Shown in pieces: positions 18,033 to 27,342 of a stretch of DNA of 33,369 nucleotides. The position numbers and the translations under genes were made by a program. Location: positions 41,501-74,869 of the forward strand of contig JAJQFE010000066.1 in NCBI GenBank assembly GCA_021201295.1, given 5' to 3'. Under the pieces are notes generated by a model. It saw only the letters and a list, made by a program, of their open reading frames with translations. It did not search any database and was not told where the DNA came from. Source of the stretch: Tannerellaceae bacterium. GTDB taxonomy: Bacteria > Bacteroidota > Bacteroidia > Bacteroidales > Tannerellaceae. The stretch's first letter is position 1. The number at the start of each line of letters is the position of its first letter.

Positions 18033-19313
18033 TTAAAGTCTTCCATGGATGAGCTCTTTGTCTAATATTCCTTTAACATCAAATAGAATAGTGTGTTGCT
18101 TTTTTATAAAACTAAAATCTATATGTTTAAATTTTTCATGGGTAACAGCCAATATAATACCATCATAATTTGTAAATATTGGCTCGTCAGGTAACAAATT
18201 TATTTTGTAGTGTTTGTGTACGGTTTCTTTATTTACATATGGATCATATACGTCCACTTTTACTCCAAATTCATTTAATTCGTTTACTACATCAATTACT
18301 TTGGTATTACGTGTATCCGGACAGTTTTCTTTAAAAGAAAATCCTAGTATTAATACTTTGCTTCCTACAATTTTAATTCCATGATGAATCATTAATTTCA
18401 ATGTTTTAGAAGCTACAAATCGTCCCATTTCATCATTTACAGTTCTTCCGGAAAGGATTACCTGAGGGTTGTATCCTAATTGTTGGGATTTGTGAAGTAA
18501 GTAATATGGATCTACTCCTATACAATGGCCTCCTACTAAGCCCGGGGAAAAGGGTAAAAAATTCCACTTAGTAGCTGCTGCTTCCAGGACTTCTTTCGTA
18601 TCAATATTCATTTTGTCGAATATTAATGCCAATTCATTCATAAAGGAAATATTTACATCCCGCTGTGCATTTTCTATGGCTTTGGAGGCTTCTGCTATTT
18701 TGATGGAAGATACAGGATAAGTGCCGGCCTGAATGATTGAACTATAGAGTTGATTAATTACTCTGGTTGTTTCTTTTGTTGAACCAGCAATTACTTTTTT
18801 AATAGTAGTTAATCGGTTTTTTTTGTCACCGGGATTAATGCGTTCCGGAGAATAACCGCAGAAAAAATCTTTGTTGAATATCAAACCTGATTTTTCTTCT
18901 AAAATGGGAACACAATCTTCTTCAGTACAACCTGGATAAACAGTAGACTCGTAAATAACAATATCTTCTTTTTTCAGATAATGGGCCACAGTAACTGTAG
19001 CTTTTTTTAGAGGGATGAGATCCGGAGTTTTGAAAGCTGTTATAGGAGTAGGTACAGTAACAATATAAATATTGCAATCTGAAATAGATTCAGGATCTGA
19101 ACTTAAAAATAATCCCTTTTGAGCTAAATGGTCTGTCTTTAATACTTTTGATAGTTCTTTTTTTTCGATTTCTAATGTAGAATCTTCCCCTGCTATTAAT
19201 TCATTTATCCGTTTATTATCGATATCAAATCCTATAACAGGATATTTTTTACTGAATTCAACGGCAAGAGGTAATCCTACATATCCAAGCCCTATAATAG
19301 CTATTTTCTTCAT
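18033..19313 (-). CDS. UDP-N-acetylhexosamine 6-dehydrogenase (TviB/WbpO type)
   Basis: The enzyme oxidises C6 of a UDP-N-acetylhexosamine (UDP-GlcNAc or UDP-GalNAc) to the uronic acid with two NAD+, giving a charged sugar for capsule or O-antigen. From ATG 19313 it is 426 residues. The NAD-binding start MKKIAIIGLGYVGLPLAVEF, the segment VTVPTP, YESTVYPGCTEEDCVP and the catalytic Cys264 in GGHCIGVDPYYL are all present. The C-terminal domain has GFSFKENCPDTRNTKVIDVV. A longer frame begins at 19370, but it would add 19 atypical residues and overlap the YfhO gene by 43 bases; the inner ATG leaves a 14-base gap. It is the last gene of the minus-strand polysaccharide operon. UDP-ManNAc dehydrogenase is less likely given the TviB-like signatures. 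Confidence 0.9.
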   Translation of the reverse strand: MKKIAIIGLGYVGLPLAVEFSKKYPVIGFDIDNKRINELIAGEDSTLEIEKKELSKVLKTDHLAQKGLFLSSDPESISDCNIYIVTVPTPITAFKTPDLIPLKKATVTVAHYLKKEDIVIYESTVYPGCTEEDCVPILEEKSGLIFNKDFFCGYSPERINPGDKKNRLTTIKKVIAGSTKETTRVINQLYSSIIQAGTYPVSSIKIAEASKAIENAQRDVNISFMNELALIFDKMNIDTKEVLEAAATKWNFLPFSPGLVGGHCIGVDPYYLLHKSQQLGYNPQVILSGRTVNDEMGRFVASKTLKLMIHHGIKIVGSKVLILGFSFKENCPDTRNTKVIDVVNELNEFGVKVDVYDPYVNKETVHKHYKINLLPDEPIFTNYDGIILAVTHEKFKHIDFSFIKKQHTILFDVKGILDKELIHGRL

Positions 19314-19327
19314 GGGATATGTAAAAC

Positions 19328-21844
19328 TTATTTTTTTATCTGGGTTTTGTTCTTGTTTTTTGCTGTCCATACTGAGTAAGCAATTACTCCTATTAATAAT
19401 AATAAAAGGAAGAAGGAACTGAATGATTCGATATACGCGGCAGTGATATACCCTTCAGGATAAAACTCAAATACGATAGTATGTTCTCCTGCCGGTATTC
19501 TCATAGCACGAAGTATCCAGTCAGCACGGAAATGGGAAATCGGTTTGCCATCTATAGTAGCCCTCCATCCAGGATAGTAATAAATTTCGGAAAAAACAGC
19601 AACTTGTTCATTTAAACTATTAGACGAATATATTAGTTTATTGGGCCGGTAGCTTTCTAATTGAATGGTTGCTGTTGAATCCTTATAAGGAATATATCTT
19701 TTTAATTCATCGGCAAACCGTTTATCTACCACTGCGGTTGTTAGCGGGTCAAGACTGTTTAGTGCCGCTATTTCAGCATCTGCATTTTCGACTATCTCTA
19801 CGCGGTCAACAAACCAGGCATTTCCAAAAGCAAAAGAATTTCTTAAAGGAGGTTGCTCCGGATTATAAATTATATATCTGGTATTTAACATATTTAGGGA
19901 AGAACTGTTTGCAAAGGCTCCATAAAGGTCCTGAGGAGTTTGGGCCTCTTGTAAGGAACGGATAATGTTGGAAATTTCAGCAGATAACCGATGATCAATC
20001 AGCTCCTGATATCTTCGTAATTTGGCAGCATGATATCCTCCCACGGATTTATGAAAATAAGAAGTACTGGTTTCCTGAAAAGGATTATTGAGATTTAATA
20101 CCCGGAAGGAAGGGTCTGTATCTTTAAAGATTTCTTTATCAGCCACCGTTTCTTTATAGACCTCATGGGCTTTTTCTTTCACAAAATTCTTTTCGTTCAG
20201 GTAACGTTTGTCTACTCCCCAAAGGTCAATAAGGATAAGGATGGCCAAGGCAGCACTTACTATTTGAATAGCTTTTATTTTGTTACTGGTTTTGCTATAC
20301 CAAACCAGTAAACCACTTGCTAATAAAATAAATATTAAGGAACGTAAAGCATCTGAGGAGGCAAGTGTGGCTCTGTCCATTAATAAAGCGTTATAATACC
20401 ACTCCGGAAGTTGATAGTAGGAGTCATATGTGGAACGGAAATTCAGGAATAAAGATGGCATTCCCCATATAATCAGGCAGATTCCTCCAGTCACCCCTAA
20501 AGAGATCAGGATACTATGAACCACACGTCTATTCTCTATTTTACCAGAAAAAATTTCATTTAGTCCCCATATACCTATGATAGGAAATACTAATCCTGGT
20601 ATAACTAAAGCCATTTCCACTGTCCGGAATTTATTATACATCGGAAGATAATGGAACATAATTGTATTAAAGGAGTCAAAGTTTCTTCCTAAAGCTAAAA
20701 AAGTGAGAAATAGGCTTCCTGCAAACAGCCACCATTTCATGGAACTCTTTATAACAATCATTCCTAGTAAAAATAAAAAGCATACAATAGAACCAAAATA
20801 AACTGGTCCTGAAGTAGAAATTTTATCTCCCCAATAAGTATAGGTTTGAACTTCATTTCCTACCTGGGCTCCTTTTGCTCTTAATTCTTTATAAAGTTCT
20901 GACGTATTATCTAAATATCCTGCAGAGGGTCCTCCATAGGCATTAGGTATCAATAAGGTTAGTAATTCTCCTTTTCCATAACTCCATTGAAAAGCATATT
21001 CCTTATCCAGTCCGGAGGATATCTTTTCTCCCTCAGAGGATGTAGTTGTCAGCTCTGTTCCTCCACGGGTAGATTGTTGACCTAAATCCCAGTCTGCATA
21101 TAATTTTTTTGTATTAGGAAGAACTGCAAGTACTATACATGCTGCCATGATTGCAGTGACTTTTCTTATCTCTGTATATTGTTTGGTTTGGAGGCAAGTT
21201 ACCAAATAAGCCAGATAGATAAAGATGCATAATAAGACAAGATAATAAGTGATCTGGATATGTCCGTTACTAATTGAAAATGCTATTCCTAAAGTAAACA
21301 GAATGATTCCCCATAAATACTTTTTTCTAAATAACAGAGCCATTCCCGCTAAGGTAAGAGGCATGTAACCAATAACATAAGCTTTTACTATATGTCCTAC
21401 TTCGATAATAATCATATTGTAAGAAGCAAATGCAAATGCAATAGAACCTGCTATTGCTAACCACCAATTAACTCCCATAACGCACATGAGTATGTAAAAG
21501 CAAATTAAGCCGATAAATAGCATGCTGGCGTGTGTATAGCCTATGGTTTTAACTACTTTATCTATTTCTTCAATACCTGGGAGCCGGGGGGCTGCTTCTC
21601 CATATTTGGCAATATAGGGCATTCCACTGAACATGGCATCTGACCAGACACTGAACTCTCCGGGTTGAGCTGTCTCTTCATATTTTTTCATATGACTTCC
21701 TCCCATACCGGAAGCTTTAATATTGTCGCTTTGATGAATTACTTTTCCTTCAGTAAATGCCGGATAAAAATAAACTATAGAAAGAACTAAAAATAAAATA
21801 ATAGCTCCTACATGCTGTATCCATGTTTGTGTTGAGATATGCAT
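19328..21844 (-). CDS. YfhO-family multi-pass membrane protein
   Basis: An 838-residue inner-membrane protein. The first membrane helix (about 12-31) is followed by an extracytoplasmic stretch with GKVIHQSDNIKASGM and GEFSVWSDAMFSGMPY, typical of the YfhO family. About ten further helices follow to residue 520. A large soluble domain (about 540-795) precedes the last helix (about 803-825) and a lysine-rich end. The domain contains FSEIYYYPGWRATIDGK and RAMRIPAGEHTIVFEFYPEG. YfhO proteins have a GT-C-like design, and in Gram-positive bacteria one member decorates teichoic acid from a lipid-linked sugar. By analogy this one may add a side sugar to the polysaccharide in the periplasm. It lies 18 bases downstream of a GT2 gene in the operon. 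The role is inferred, the family call is firm. Confidence 0.85.
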   Translation of the reverse strand: MHISTQTWIQHVGAIILFLVLSIVYFYPAFTEGKVIHQSDNIKASGMGGSHMKKYEETAQPGEFSVWSDAMFSGMPYIAKYGEAAPRLPGIEEIDKVVKTIGYTHASMLFIGLICFYILMCVMGVNWWLAIAGSIAFAFASYNMIIIEVGHIVKAYVIGYMPLTLAGMALLFRKKYLWGIILFTLGIAFSISNGHIQITYYLVLLCIFIYLAYLVTCLQTKQYTEIRKVTAIMAACIVLAVLPNTKKLYADWDLGQQSTRGGTELTTTSSEGEKISSGLDKEYAFQWSYGKGELLTLLIPNAYGGPSAGYLDNTSELYKELRAKGAQVGNEVQTYTYWGDKISTSGPVYFGSIVCFLFLLGMIVIKSSMKWWLFAGSLFLTFLALGRNFDSFNTIMFHYLPMYNKFRTVEMALVIPGLVFPIIGIWGLNEIFSGKIENRRVVHSILISLGVTGGICLIIWGMPSLFLNFRSTYDSYYQLPEWYYNALLMDRATLASSDALRSLIFILLASGLLVWYSKTSNKIKAIQIVSAALAILILIDLWGVDKRYLNEKNFVKEKAHEVYKETVADKEIFKDTDPSFRVLNLNNPFQETSTSYFHKSVGGYHAAKLRRYQELIDHRLSAEISNIIRSLQEAQTPQDLYGAFANSSSLNMLNTRYIIYNPEQPPLRNSFAFGNAWFVDRVEIVENADAEIAALNSLDPLTTAVVDKRFADELKRYIPYKDSTATIQLESYRPNKLIYSSNSLNEQVAVFSEIYYYPGWRATIDGKPISHFRADWILRAMRIPAGEHTIVFEFYPEGYITAAYIESFSSFFLLLLLIGVIAYSVWTAKNKNKTQIKK

Positions 21845-21862
21845 ATTATATTTTTTATTTTG

Positions 21863-22618
21863 TTATACTCTACCTTTGATATACTTTGCAAAATAGAATC
21901 GAATAACAAACCAGCCATGTAACATAATCGTGACTGATTTTCCGTAGTATTTACACATAATATCAAACCTTTCTTTCAAAGATTTTCTACGGTGTACACT
22001 ACTCATTCCTTCCTCTAGAAAATCAGAAAGAATAAGATGACTGTTATAAATTGTTTTCGCATTTAACAGGCATTGGATACACCAATCGTAATCCGCACTC
22101 AGTGTATATATTGTATTGTATAAGGGGGCAATCTCCCGCTTTGGTATAAAAGATTGATGACAAACTAACATTCCCATCCGAAAACTTTTCCAGGTTAGTC
22201 GGTCTGGAGCTTTTAATCTTCGTAACCCTAATGCATGACCTGACTGATTTACAATTTTTGTTTCACCATAGATGATATCAGGTAATTGTTTTTTACTATT
22301 CAAAGACAGTATTAACTTTTGAATAATATCTGTGGAAGAAAGAGTATCACCTGCATTTATGAACCATACATAATCCCCGGTAGCAACTTTTAATCCTTTG
22401 TTCATTGCATCATATAGTCCCTGATCTACTTCACTAATCCAGTAGGCAATTTTTTTTTCATATTTTTTGATAATATCTATAGTCTGATCTTTTGATTTTC
22501 CGTCAATGATTATATATTCTATATCTGAGTAAGATTGATTTAGTACACTTAAAATAGTTTTCTCTATCCATAGAGACGCATTGTAAGTAACTGTTATTAT
22601 AGAAAATCTAGGACTCAT
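21863..22618 (-). CDS. Family 2 glycosyltransferase (WcaE-like)
   Basis: A 251-residue cytoplasmic or peripheral glycosyltransferase that probably adds one sugar to the lipid-linked repeat unit. GT-A landmarks are FSIITVTYNASLWIEKTILS at the N-terminus, IDGKSKDQT, then SEVDQGLYDAMNKGLKVATG and the metal-site equivalent WFINAGD at about 89-95. SADYDWCIQ, at about residue 180, carries the likely catalytic acid. The start codon overlaps the stop of the upstream GT4 gene by ATGA, so the two are translationally coupled. Donor and linkage are unknown. Confidence 0.9.
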   Translation of the reverse strand: MSPRFSIITVTYNASLWIEKTILSVLNQSYSDIEYIIIDGKSKDQTIDIIKKYEKKIAYWISEVDQGLYDAMNKGLKVATGDYVWFINAGDTLSSTDIIQKLILSLNSKKQLPDIIYGETKIVNQSGHALGLRRLKAPDRLTWKSFRMGMLVCHQSFIPKREIAPLYNTIYTLSADYDWCIQCLLNAKTIYNSHLILSDFLEEGMSSVHRRKSLKERFDIMCKYYGKSVTIMLHGWFVIRFYFAKYIKGRV

Positions 22619-23892
22619 TTGTTTAAGAGTTTCTTATACAAAGACAAATATTTTTCAGTAATAACTTTTTCTGAAAAATGAGTATTGACCTTATCTATGC
22701 ATGCTTTAATAACTGTCGGATCTGATCCATTTTCCAATCCCCATTTAATACCTTTGGCTAAATCCTCTGTATCTTTATATTTTGCTAGATATCCATTCTT
22801 TTTATGATCCAGAATATCTGTTTGTCCACTATTATTAAAACTTACTGCCGGACATCCGCAAGCTAAAGATTCCAATATGGTTTGTCCAAAAGTCTCATAT
22901 TCTGATGGAATTACAGTTACATCTGCAGCAATATATAATTTTGCGATTTGTTCAGGATTAGTTAAACTGTCCAGATGAATATAGGGAATAGATAAATTTT
23001 CTGATATTAGTTGTTGATTTTTTATTTTACCAAACAGAATAAGTATTAGCTCTTCTTTATATTCATTCATGTGAACCAACTTATCAATACTTTCTTTCAG
23101 ATATAAAAAACCTTTATTAGGATCATCTATTCTAATAGCCCCCATTAATATGATTTTTTTATTGAGGGGAAACCCTTCCCGTAAACGTATTTTGTTTTTA
23201 TCCCCTGGTTTAAATATAGAAGTATCAATAACATTTGGAATAACTGTTATAGCAAGATTATTAGTGAGAGAACTTCCCTGTACTATATTTTTTAACCATG
23301 TACTAACAGTTACGATATGAATATTTGAATGGTTGATAAAACTTTTTTTCTTCCATGTCCTGTAAGATAAATCATTTTTTCTATCTGAATTAAGAAAGGG
23401 ACAGTTTCCACAATTGTATATATAATTCTGACAATCATATGAATAGTGGCAAATAGCAGTTGAGGGCCACATATCGTGCATTGTCCAGATAATAGGTTTA
23501 TTTAAATTTATTAGTTTTTCGAGGGTGCGTAATGAAATGAACCCTTGGTTTATCCAATGTAAGTGTAAAACATCTGCTTTTTTAATAATTTTCCATTTGC
23601 TGATATCTATACTTTGATTTGCAATAGATACGGCAAATAATTTTTTTTTTGAGAAATTATTACTAATAAAAATGGTAAATCTTTCTAACAAAAAATAGAA
23701 TCTATTTCTAATTTTATTGAACAAATTAGAATTTGTTGAAATGATGTCATTTGAAGAAGAGGATTTATCACGGACAATCATTTTTGTATAAATTTCTTTA
23801 CCTTGCAATGCATTTAATAAACGACGAGCTGCTATTGCAGCTCCTCCGATATTTTCTGAGGTATTAAAAAAAATGATAAAAGGATATTTCAT
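22615..23892 (-). CDS. Family 4 glycosyltransferase (GT-B fold)
   Basis: A 425-residue retaining glycosyltransferase if started at the ATG at 23892. The N-terminal domain begins FIIFFNTSENIGGAAIAARR, the usual opening of this family. It later has WTMHDMWPSTAICHYSYDC with a Cys cluster (CGNCPF) common in this GT4 branch. The C-terminal donor domain has ILMGAIRIDDPNKGF and the EX7E motif in SEYETFGQTILESLACGCP. The frame is open for another 30 codons to an ATG at 23982, which lies 15 bases after the previous gene. That start cannot be excluded, but the extra residues look unlike the family. It overlaps the next gene by ATGA. It presumably adds a sugar to the repeat unit in the cytoplasm; the donor is unknown. 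Confidence 0.88.
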   Translation of the reverse strand: MKYPFIIFFNTSENIGGAAIAARRLLNALQGKEIYTKMIVRDKSSSSNDIISTNSNLFNKIRNRFYFLLERFTIFISNNFSKKKLFAVSIANQSIDISKWKIIKKADVLHLHWINQGFISLRTLEKLINLNKPIIWTMHDMWPSTAICHYSYDCQNYIYNCGNCPFLNSDRKNDLSYRTWKKKSFINHSNIHIVTVSTWLKNIVQGSSLTNNLAITVIPNVIDTSIFKPGDKNKIRLREGFPLNKKIILMGAIRIDDPNKGFLYLKESIDKLVHMNEYKEELILILFGKIKNQQLISENLSIPYIHLDSLTNPEQIAKLYIAADVTVIPSEYETFGQTILESLACGCPAVSFNNSGQTDILDHKKNGYLAKYKDTEDLAKGIKWGLENGSDPTVIKACIDKVNTHFSEKVITEKYLSLYKKLLNK

Positions 23893-23997
23893 TGCAGCTC
23901 TTTTACCTGTGTTTAACTCAAGGGAGCTGTTTCTAATTTTGTTTATATTTCTCCCCTGATAAGTATTATAATCTATCTCCAAAAGTAATATACTTTT

Positions 23998-24891
23998 TTA
24001 ATATAATCTTAAATAATAACGAACTATACGTGTAAAAGAGAAAAATTGTTTTTTAATAGCTTTATCATTTAGCTTTTTGTTATTTAAAATATAGACAGGA
24101 TGTCGTAAGGGGAAATTGATAGGGGTTGATGATACAAAAAGTTTATTATTATTTTTTTTTGTATGAGTAGCATTCGGATCATTTAATCCGATATTCGTTA
24201 CCAGATTTACTGAAGGGTAAATAGATATTTGATTTTGAAGTCTTAATGAATAATAATAAAATACTCCCCAGGGATTTAAACCATTTCTTTGATTTATTGC
24301 ATCTGAAATAAAAGAAGTAAAATAAATTTCTTCCATTTTATTATAAAACAGGTCTTTGCGACGTTTTTTCTCTTCATTCCAAAAAGGGAAATTGATATTG
24401 ACATTTTGCCAGACCCGTCTCCAGGTAGCCCATCCCCAGATATGAGTAATCGAAGAAAAGTCGTAACTGGTATTTTTAATAACCTCCGGAAGAAAGCAAT
24501 TTCCTCCAATATGTCCTACTCTATCATCATCTTTATACCGTATTAATAACTCTTTACAAAAGGGGAAAAAGGATAAGTCCGGTAGACAATCATCCTCTAA
24601 AATAATACCCATTTCTTCCTGTTCAAAAAACCAGGTAATAGCTTCTGAAATCGCTTTTTTACATCCCAGGTTTTCTTCTTGGAATAGGGTTTTTACTTCA
24701 CATTCCCAATCAATATTATTGATAATAGCACGAGTTTCATTACATTTTTCCTCTTCATTCTTCATATTTTTTCTTGGTGCATCTGCAGCCACATATAAGT
24801 GCTGGGGCTTTATTTCTTTAATACGATTAAATACCATTTGTGTAGTATCCGGCCGATTGAATATAAGAAATAATATAGGAGTTGAAAACAT
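23998..24891 (-). CDS. HlpA-like nucleotide-diphospho-sugar transferase
   Basis: A 297-residue GT-A protein of the group often labelled hemolytic protein HlpA, better read as a sugar transferase. It opens with PILFLIFNRPDTTQMVFNRI and has YVAADAPR. A metal-binding acidic motif lies at 98-105 (LEDDCLPD), followed by HIWGWATWRRVW and the C-terminal GLNDPNATHT, all usual for the group. It lies 93 bases downstream of the fucosyltransferase-like gene and 105 bases upstream of the chosen GT4 start. The gene is clearly more AT-rich than ahcY or trpB, like its operon neighbours. Donor and acceptor are unknown. Confidence 0.85.
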   Translation of the reverse strand: MFSTPILFLIFNRPDTTQMVFNRIKEIKPQHLYVAADAPRKNMKNEEEKCNETRAIINNIDWECEVKTLFQEENLGCKKAISEAITWFFEQEEMGIILEDDCLPDLSFFPFCKELLIRYKDDDRVGHIGGNCFLPEVIKNTSYDFSSITHIWGWATWRRVWQNVNINFPFWNEEKKRRKDLFYNKMEEIYFTSFISDAINQRNGLNPWGVFYYYSLRLQNQISIYPSVNLVTNIGLNDPNATHTKKNNNKLFVSSTPINFPLRHPVYILNNKKLNDKAIKKQFFSFTRIVRYYLRLY

Positions 24892-24984
24892 AGGATCTTT
24901 TCTAAAAAATAACTATTTATCACTACTTTTTTTATAAAGATATGGAAATATTTATTTAGAACCACACTTAATCTCTTAAAATAT

Positions 24985-25821
24985 TTATTTAGTATTTAAA
25001 GAAAGGATTTCTCTAGGAATATGGGTTAAATCACTGGCCAATGACGAAAAAGAACTGTTCATAGATCCATAAATTTTTTGTGTCCGGGATAAGATATATA
25101 ATTCCACTATCGCTTCTTTTATTCCTTCTGTAGTGTTTCGTCTTGCTGGTTGATCCATAGTAATAATTCTATTACCAAATAAATTCTTTAGTTTCTCTTT
25201 TTCTTCTAAGGAGTCAGATGCTAAATAAAATTGTATATCAGGATTATTTTTAATCTCTTCTTCTATTTTTTTGATAAATAATTTCAGAGGACTCTGTTGG
25301 ATAGAGATAATATTATCAGTTCTTCTGATGTGAATACCAATTGTATTTTTTGTGGAAAAAGAAGCCCGTTCATTGATCATTTTTTGGATTTCTGGTTTAG
25401 GAATAAAATATAGAAAGTGTTTAGGTGGATAGAATGGATGACAATGAACTAAATATATATTTTTCTCCTGCATACAGGCCTCTGTAAGGTCTTTAAGAAT
25501 GAAACCTGCATAGATATCTTTTTCATAAAATCTTCTATTGAAAATTAGCTTTTGAAATAAATAAGGTATCCATAGCGTTTTTTTTCTGGGACGATCATAT
25601 ATGTAATGTTGCCAGTTAGCATCTATTAATTGGATCTGATTATCCTGGTTGACAAATTCAAATAAAGAAGAGAAGGTTGCTCCCATTCCTTTATCTTTAA
25701 ACCAAAAGATTTTCAATTCGATATTATATGTATGGCAATAGCTAATTGCTGCACAAATAGTATATATACGATTAGCCAATCCACCAATAGGTACTAATGT
25801 TAATCTTTTTTTCTTACTCAT
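24985..25821 (-). CDS. Fucosyltransferase-like glycosyltransferase with HxRRxD motif
   Basis: A 278-residue protein. The N-terminal PIGGLANRIYTICAA matches the GG(L/M)xNR opening of alpha-1,2/1,6-fucosyltransferase-like folds. Residues 164-169 read HIRRTD, the GDP-fucose-binding HxRRxD motif of that superfamily. The C-terminal part has FYLASDSLEEKE and EAIVELYILSRTQKIYGSMNSSFSSLA, which matches the superfamily pattern of a late Ser-rich donor site. It is therefore likely to transfer fucose or a related deoxysugar to the repeat unit. No GDP-fucose synthesis genes are in the window, so the donor would be made elsewhere. It lies 59 bases downstream of the flippase. Confidence 0.78.
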   Translation of the reverse strand: MSKKKRLTLVPIGGLANRIYTICAAISYCHTYNIELKIFWFKDKGMGATFSSLFEFVNQDNQIQLIDANWQHYIYDRPRKKTLWIPYLFQKLIFNRRFYEKDIYAGFILKDLTEACMQEKNIYLVHCHPFYPPKHFLYFIPKPEIQKMINERASFSTKNTIGIHIRRTDNIISIQQSPLKLFIKKIEEEIKNNPDIQFYLASDSLEEKEKLKNLFGNRIITMDQPARRNTTEGIKEAIVELYILSRTQKIYGSMNSSFSSLASDLTHIPREILSLNTK

Positions 25822-25880
25822 ATCTAAAAGAAAATTAATAGATGTTTGTTTATAAAATTTGTCATATAAAAGATGTTATT

Positions 25881-27323
25881 TTATCGGATTCTTTTTAAAA
25901 AGAACTGGAAAATTTCTTTAAAAATGACGGAGTTAGATTGCCACATAATTAAAATATATAATAAAATAAAGGTAACTATTTTGCATATCAGTTTAAGATA
26001 AAGGTTTTCTATATTTAAAGATAAAAAATATACAACTAAAAGTACAGAAATTGTAATGATCAAATAAGGTATTATATCTTTACAAATATCCATTAATCTG
26101 AGAGGTATGAGTTGACTTGCAAAGTAATGCCAGACAAATAAACTAATCAGATACAAAGCTACATATCCTTTTACCATCCATAAAACCCCGTAAGGCATAA
26201 TAAGAAATAATATACCAATTTGTAATACACCAAATATTATATTATTCCATAAAAATATTCTGGATTTCCCATGACTTATCAAAAGATTTTTATATATTTC
26301 TCTAATAGGAGCAAAGGCTCCCCAGATACATAATGTTTGTAAAATAGTAACACAGGGCAACCACTTATCAGTCACTACTAATAAGATAATTTCATAAGAT
26401 GTAAAAGCTAATCCCAGCATTAGAGGAAAAGAGAGGAAAGCAGTAAATCTGATTAATTTCCGGAAAATATTTACCTGTCTTTCTTTTTCATGATTTATGT
26501 GTGCTAATACTGGCTGTGTTACTCCGGTAAGCATGCCACTGGTAAAAGTTTGACCTGCATTCATCCATTTATGAGCCTGGTAATAATATCCTACCTGTTG
26601 GCTATTATAAAATTTGCCTAATAATAAACTGAAAATATTTATAGTAATTTGATTAAAAATATTAGTAGCCAATAATTTGCTACTGAAAGGTAACATTTCT
26701 TTAAGTGGAGTGATTTGAAAACTGAATGTAGGTCGCCAGGAGGAATAGTGCCATCTTAAAAGAGTTCCTGTTGCAAAATAGAGTACTATTTGAATAACAA
26801 TTGCCCAGTATGCCATATGATTTAAAGTCATTATTACGGCTACTGTATTAGAGATAATCAACGAAAATATATCTATTTTTGCCCTTTCTTTCACTTTCAG
26901 ATTTCTAAAAAGATAAGCAGCTTGCGCAGTACCAAAACTGCTAAAAAGAAAGCTAAGAAAAAGTACTCTTGAAACATCAATCAATTCTTCTTTATTGAAA
27001 AATTCCGCAATTAACGGAGCGCAGAAAAAGAGAAGAATATAGAGGAAAATCCCTGCAACAATATTAAACCAGAATACAGCATTATAATCAGCATGTTGTA
27101 TATTTTTGCGATTAGTTAAAGCTGTGATAAATCCTCCCTCCTGGATCCCGTTAGCTATGCCGGTAAATATGGATAACATCCCTATTATACCGTAGTCATT
27201 AGAAGTTAATAAACGGGCCAGAAAGAATCCGAAAAAGAGTCCTACAATTTGTTGGACCCCATTACTGATCCATCCCCATAAAAGACCTTTAGCCGTTGCT
27301 TCTTTTAAAGATTGATCTGCCAT
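25881..27323 (-). CDS. Polysaccharide repeat-unit flippase (Wzx-like, MOP superfamily)
   Basis: A 480-residue integral membrane protein with about 14 hydrophobic helices spread over its length, the standard size and design of oligosaccharide flippases. It opens with GLLWGWISNGVQQIVGLFFG and LARLLTSNDYGIIGMLSIF, the conserved first two helices of the Polysacc_synt family. These proteins move undecaprenyl-linked repeat units from the cytoplasmic to the periplasmic face. It is the first gene of the minus-strand operon, which places a flippase next to at least four glycosyltransferases. The sequence is AT-rich and intact. Confidence 0.9.
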   Translation of the reverse strand: MADQSLKEATAKGLLWGWISNGVQQIVGLFFGFFLARLLTSNDYGIIGMLSIFTGIANGIQEGGFITALTNRKNIQHADYNAVFWFNIVAGIFLYILLFFCAPLIAEFFNKEELIDVSRVLFLSFLFSSFGTAQAAYLFRNLKVKERAKIDIFSLIISNTVAVIMTLNHMAYWAIVIQIVLYFATGTLLRWHYSSWRPTFSFQITPLKEMLPFSSKLLATNIFNQITINIFSLLLGKFYNSQQVGYYYQAHKWMNAGQTFTSGMLTGVTQPVLAHINHEKERQVNIFRKLIRFTAFLSFPLMLGLAFTSYEIILLVVTDKWLPCVTILQTLCIWGAFAPIREIYKNLLISHGKSRIFLWNNIIFGVLQIGILFLIMPYGVLWMVKGYVALYLISLFVWHYFASQLIPLRLMDICKDIIPYLIITISVLLVVYFLSLNIENLYLKLICKIVTFILLYILIMWQSNSVIFKEIFQFFLKRIR

Positions 27324-27342
27324 TAATATAGAAAATTATTTC

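Noticed and set aside
19314-19370. Longer N-terminus for the UDP-sugar dehydrogenase
   Set aside because: The 19 extra residues are charged and unlike the family, and the frame would overlap YfhO. The NAD-binding fold starts at the inner ATG.
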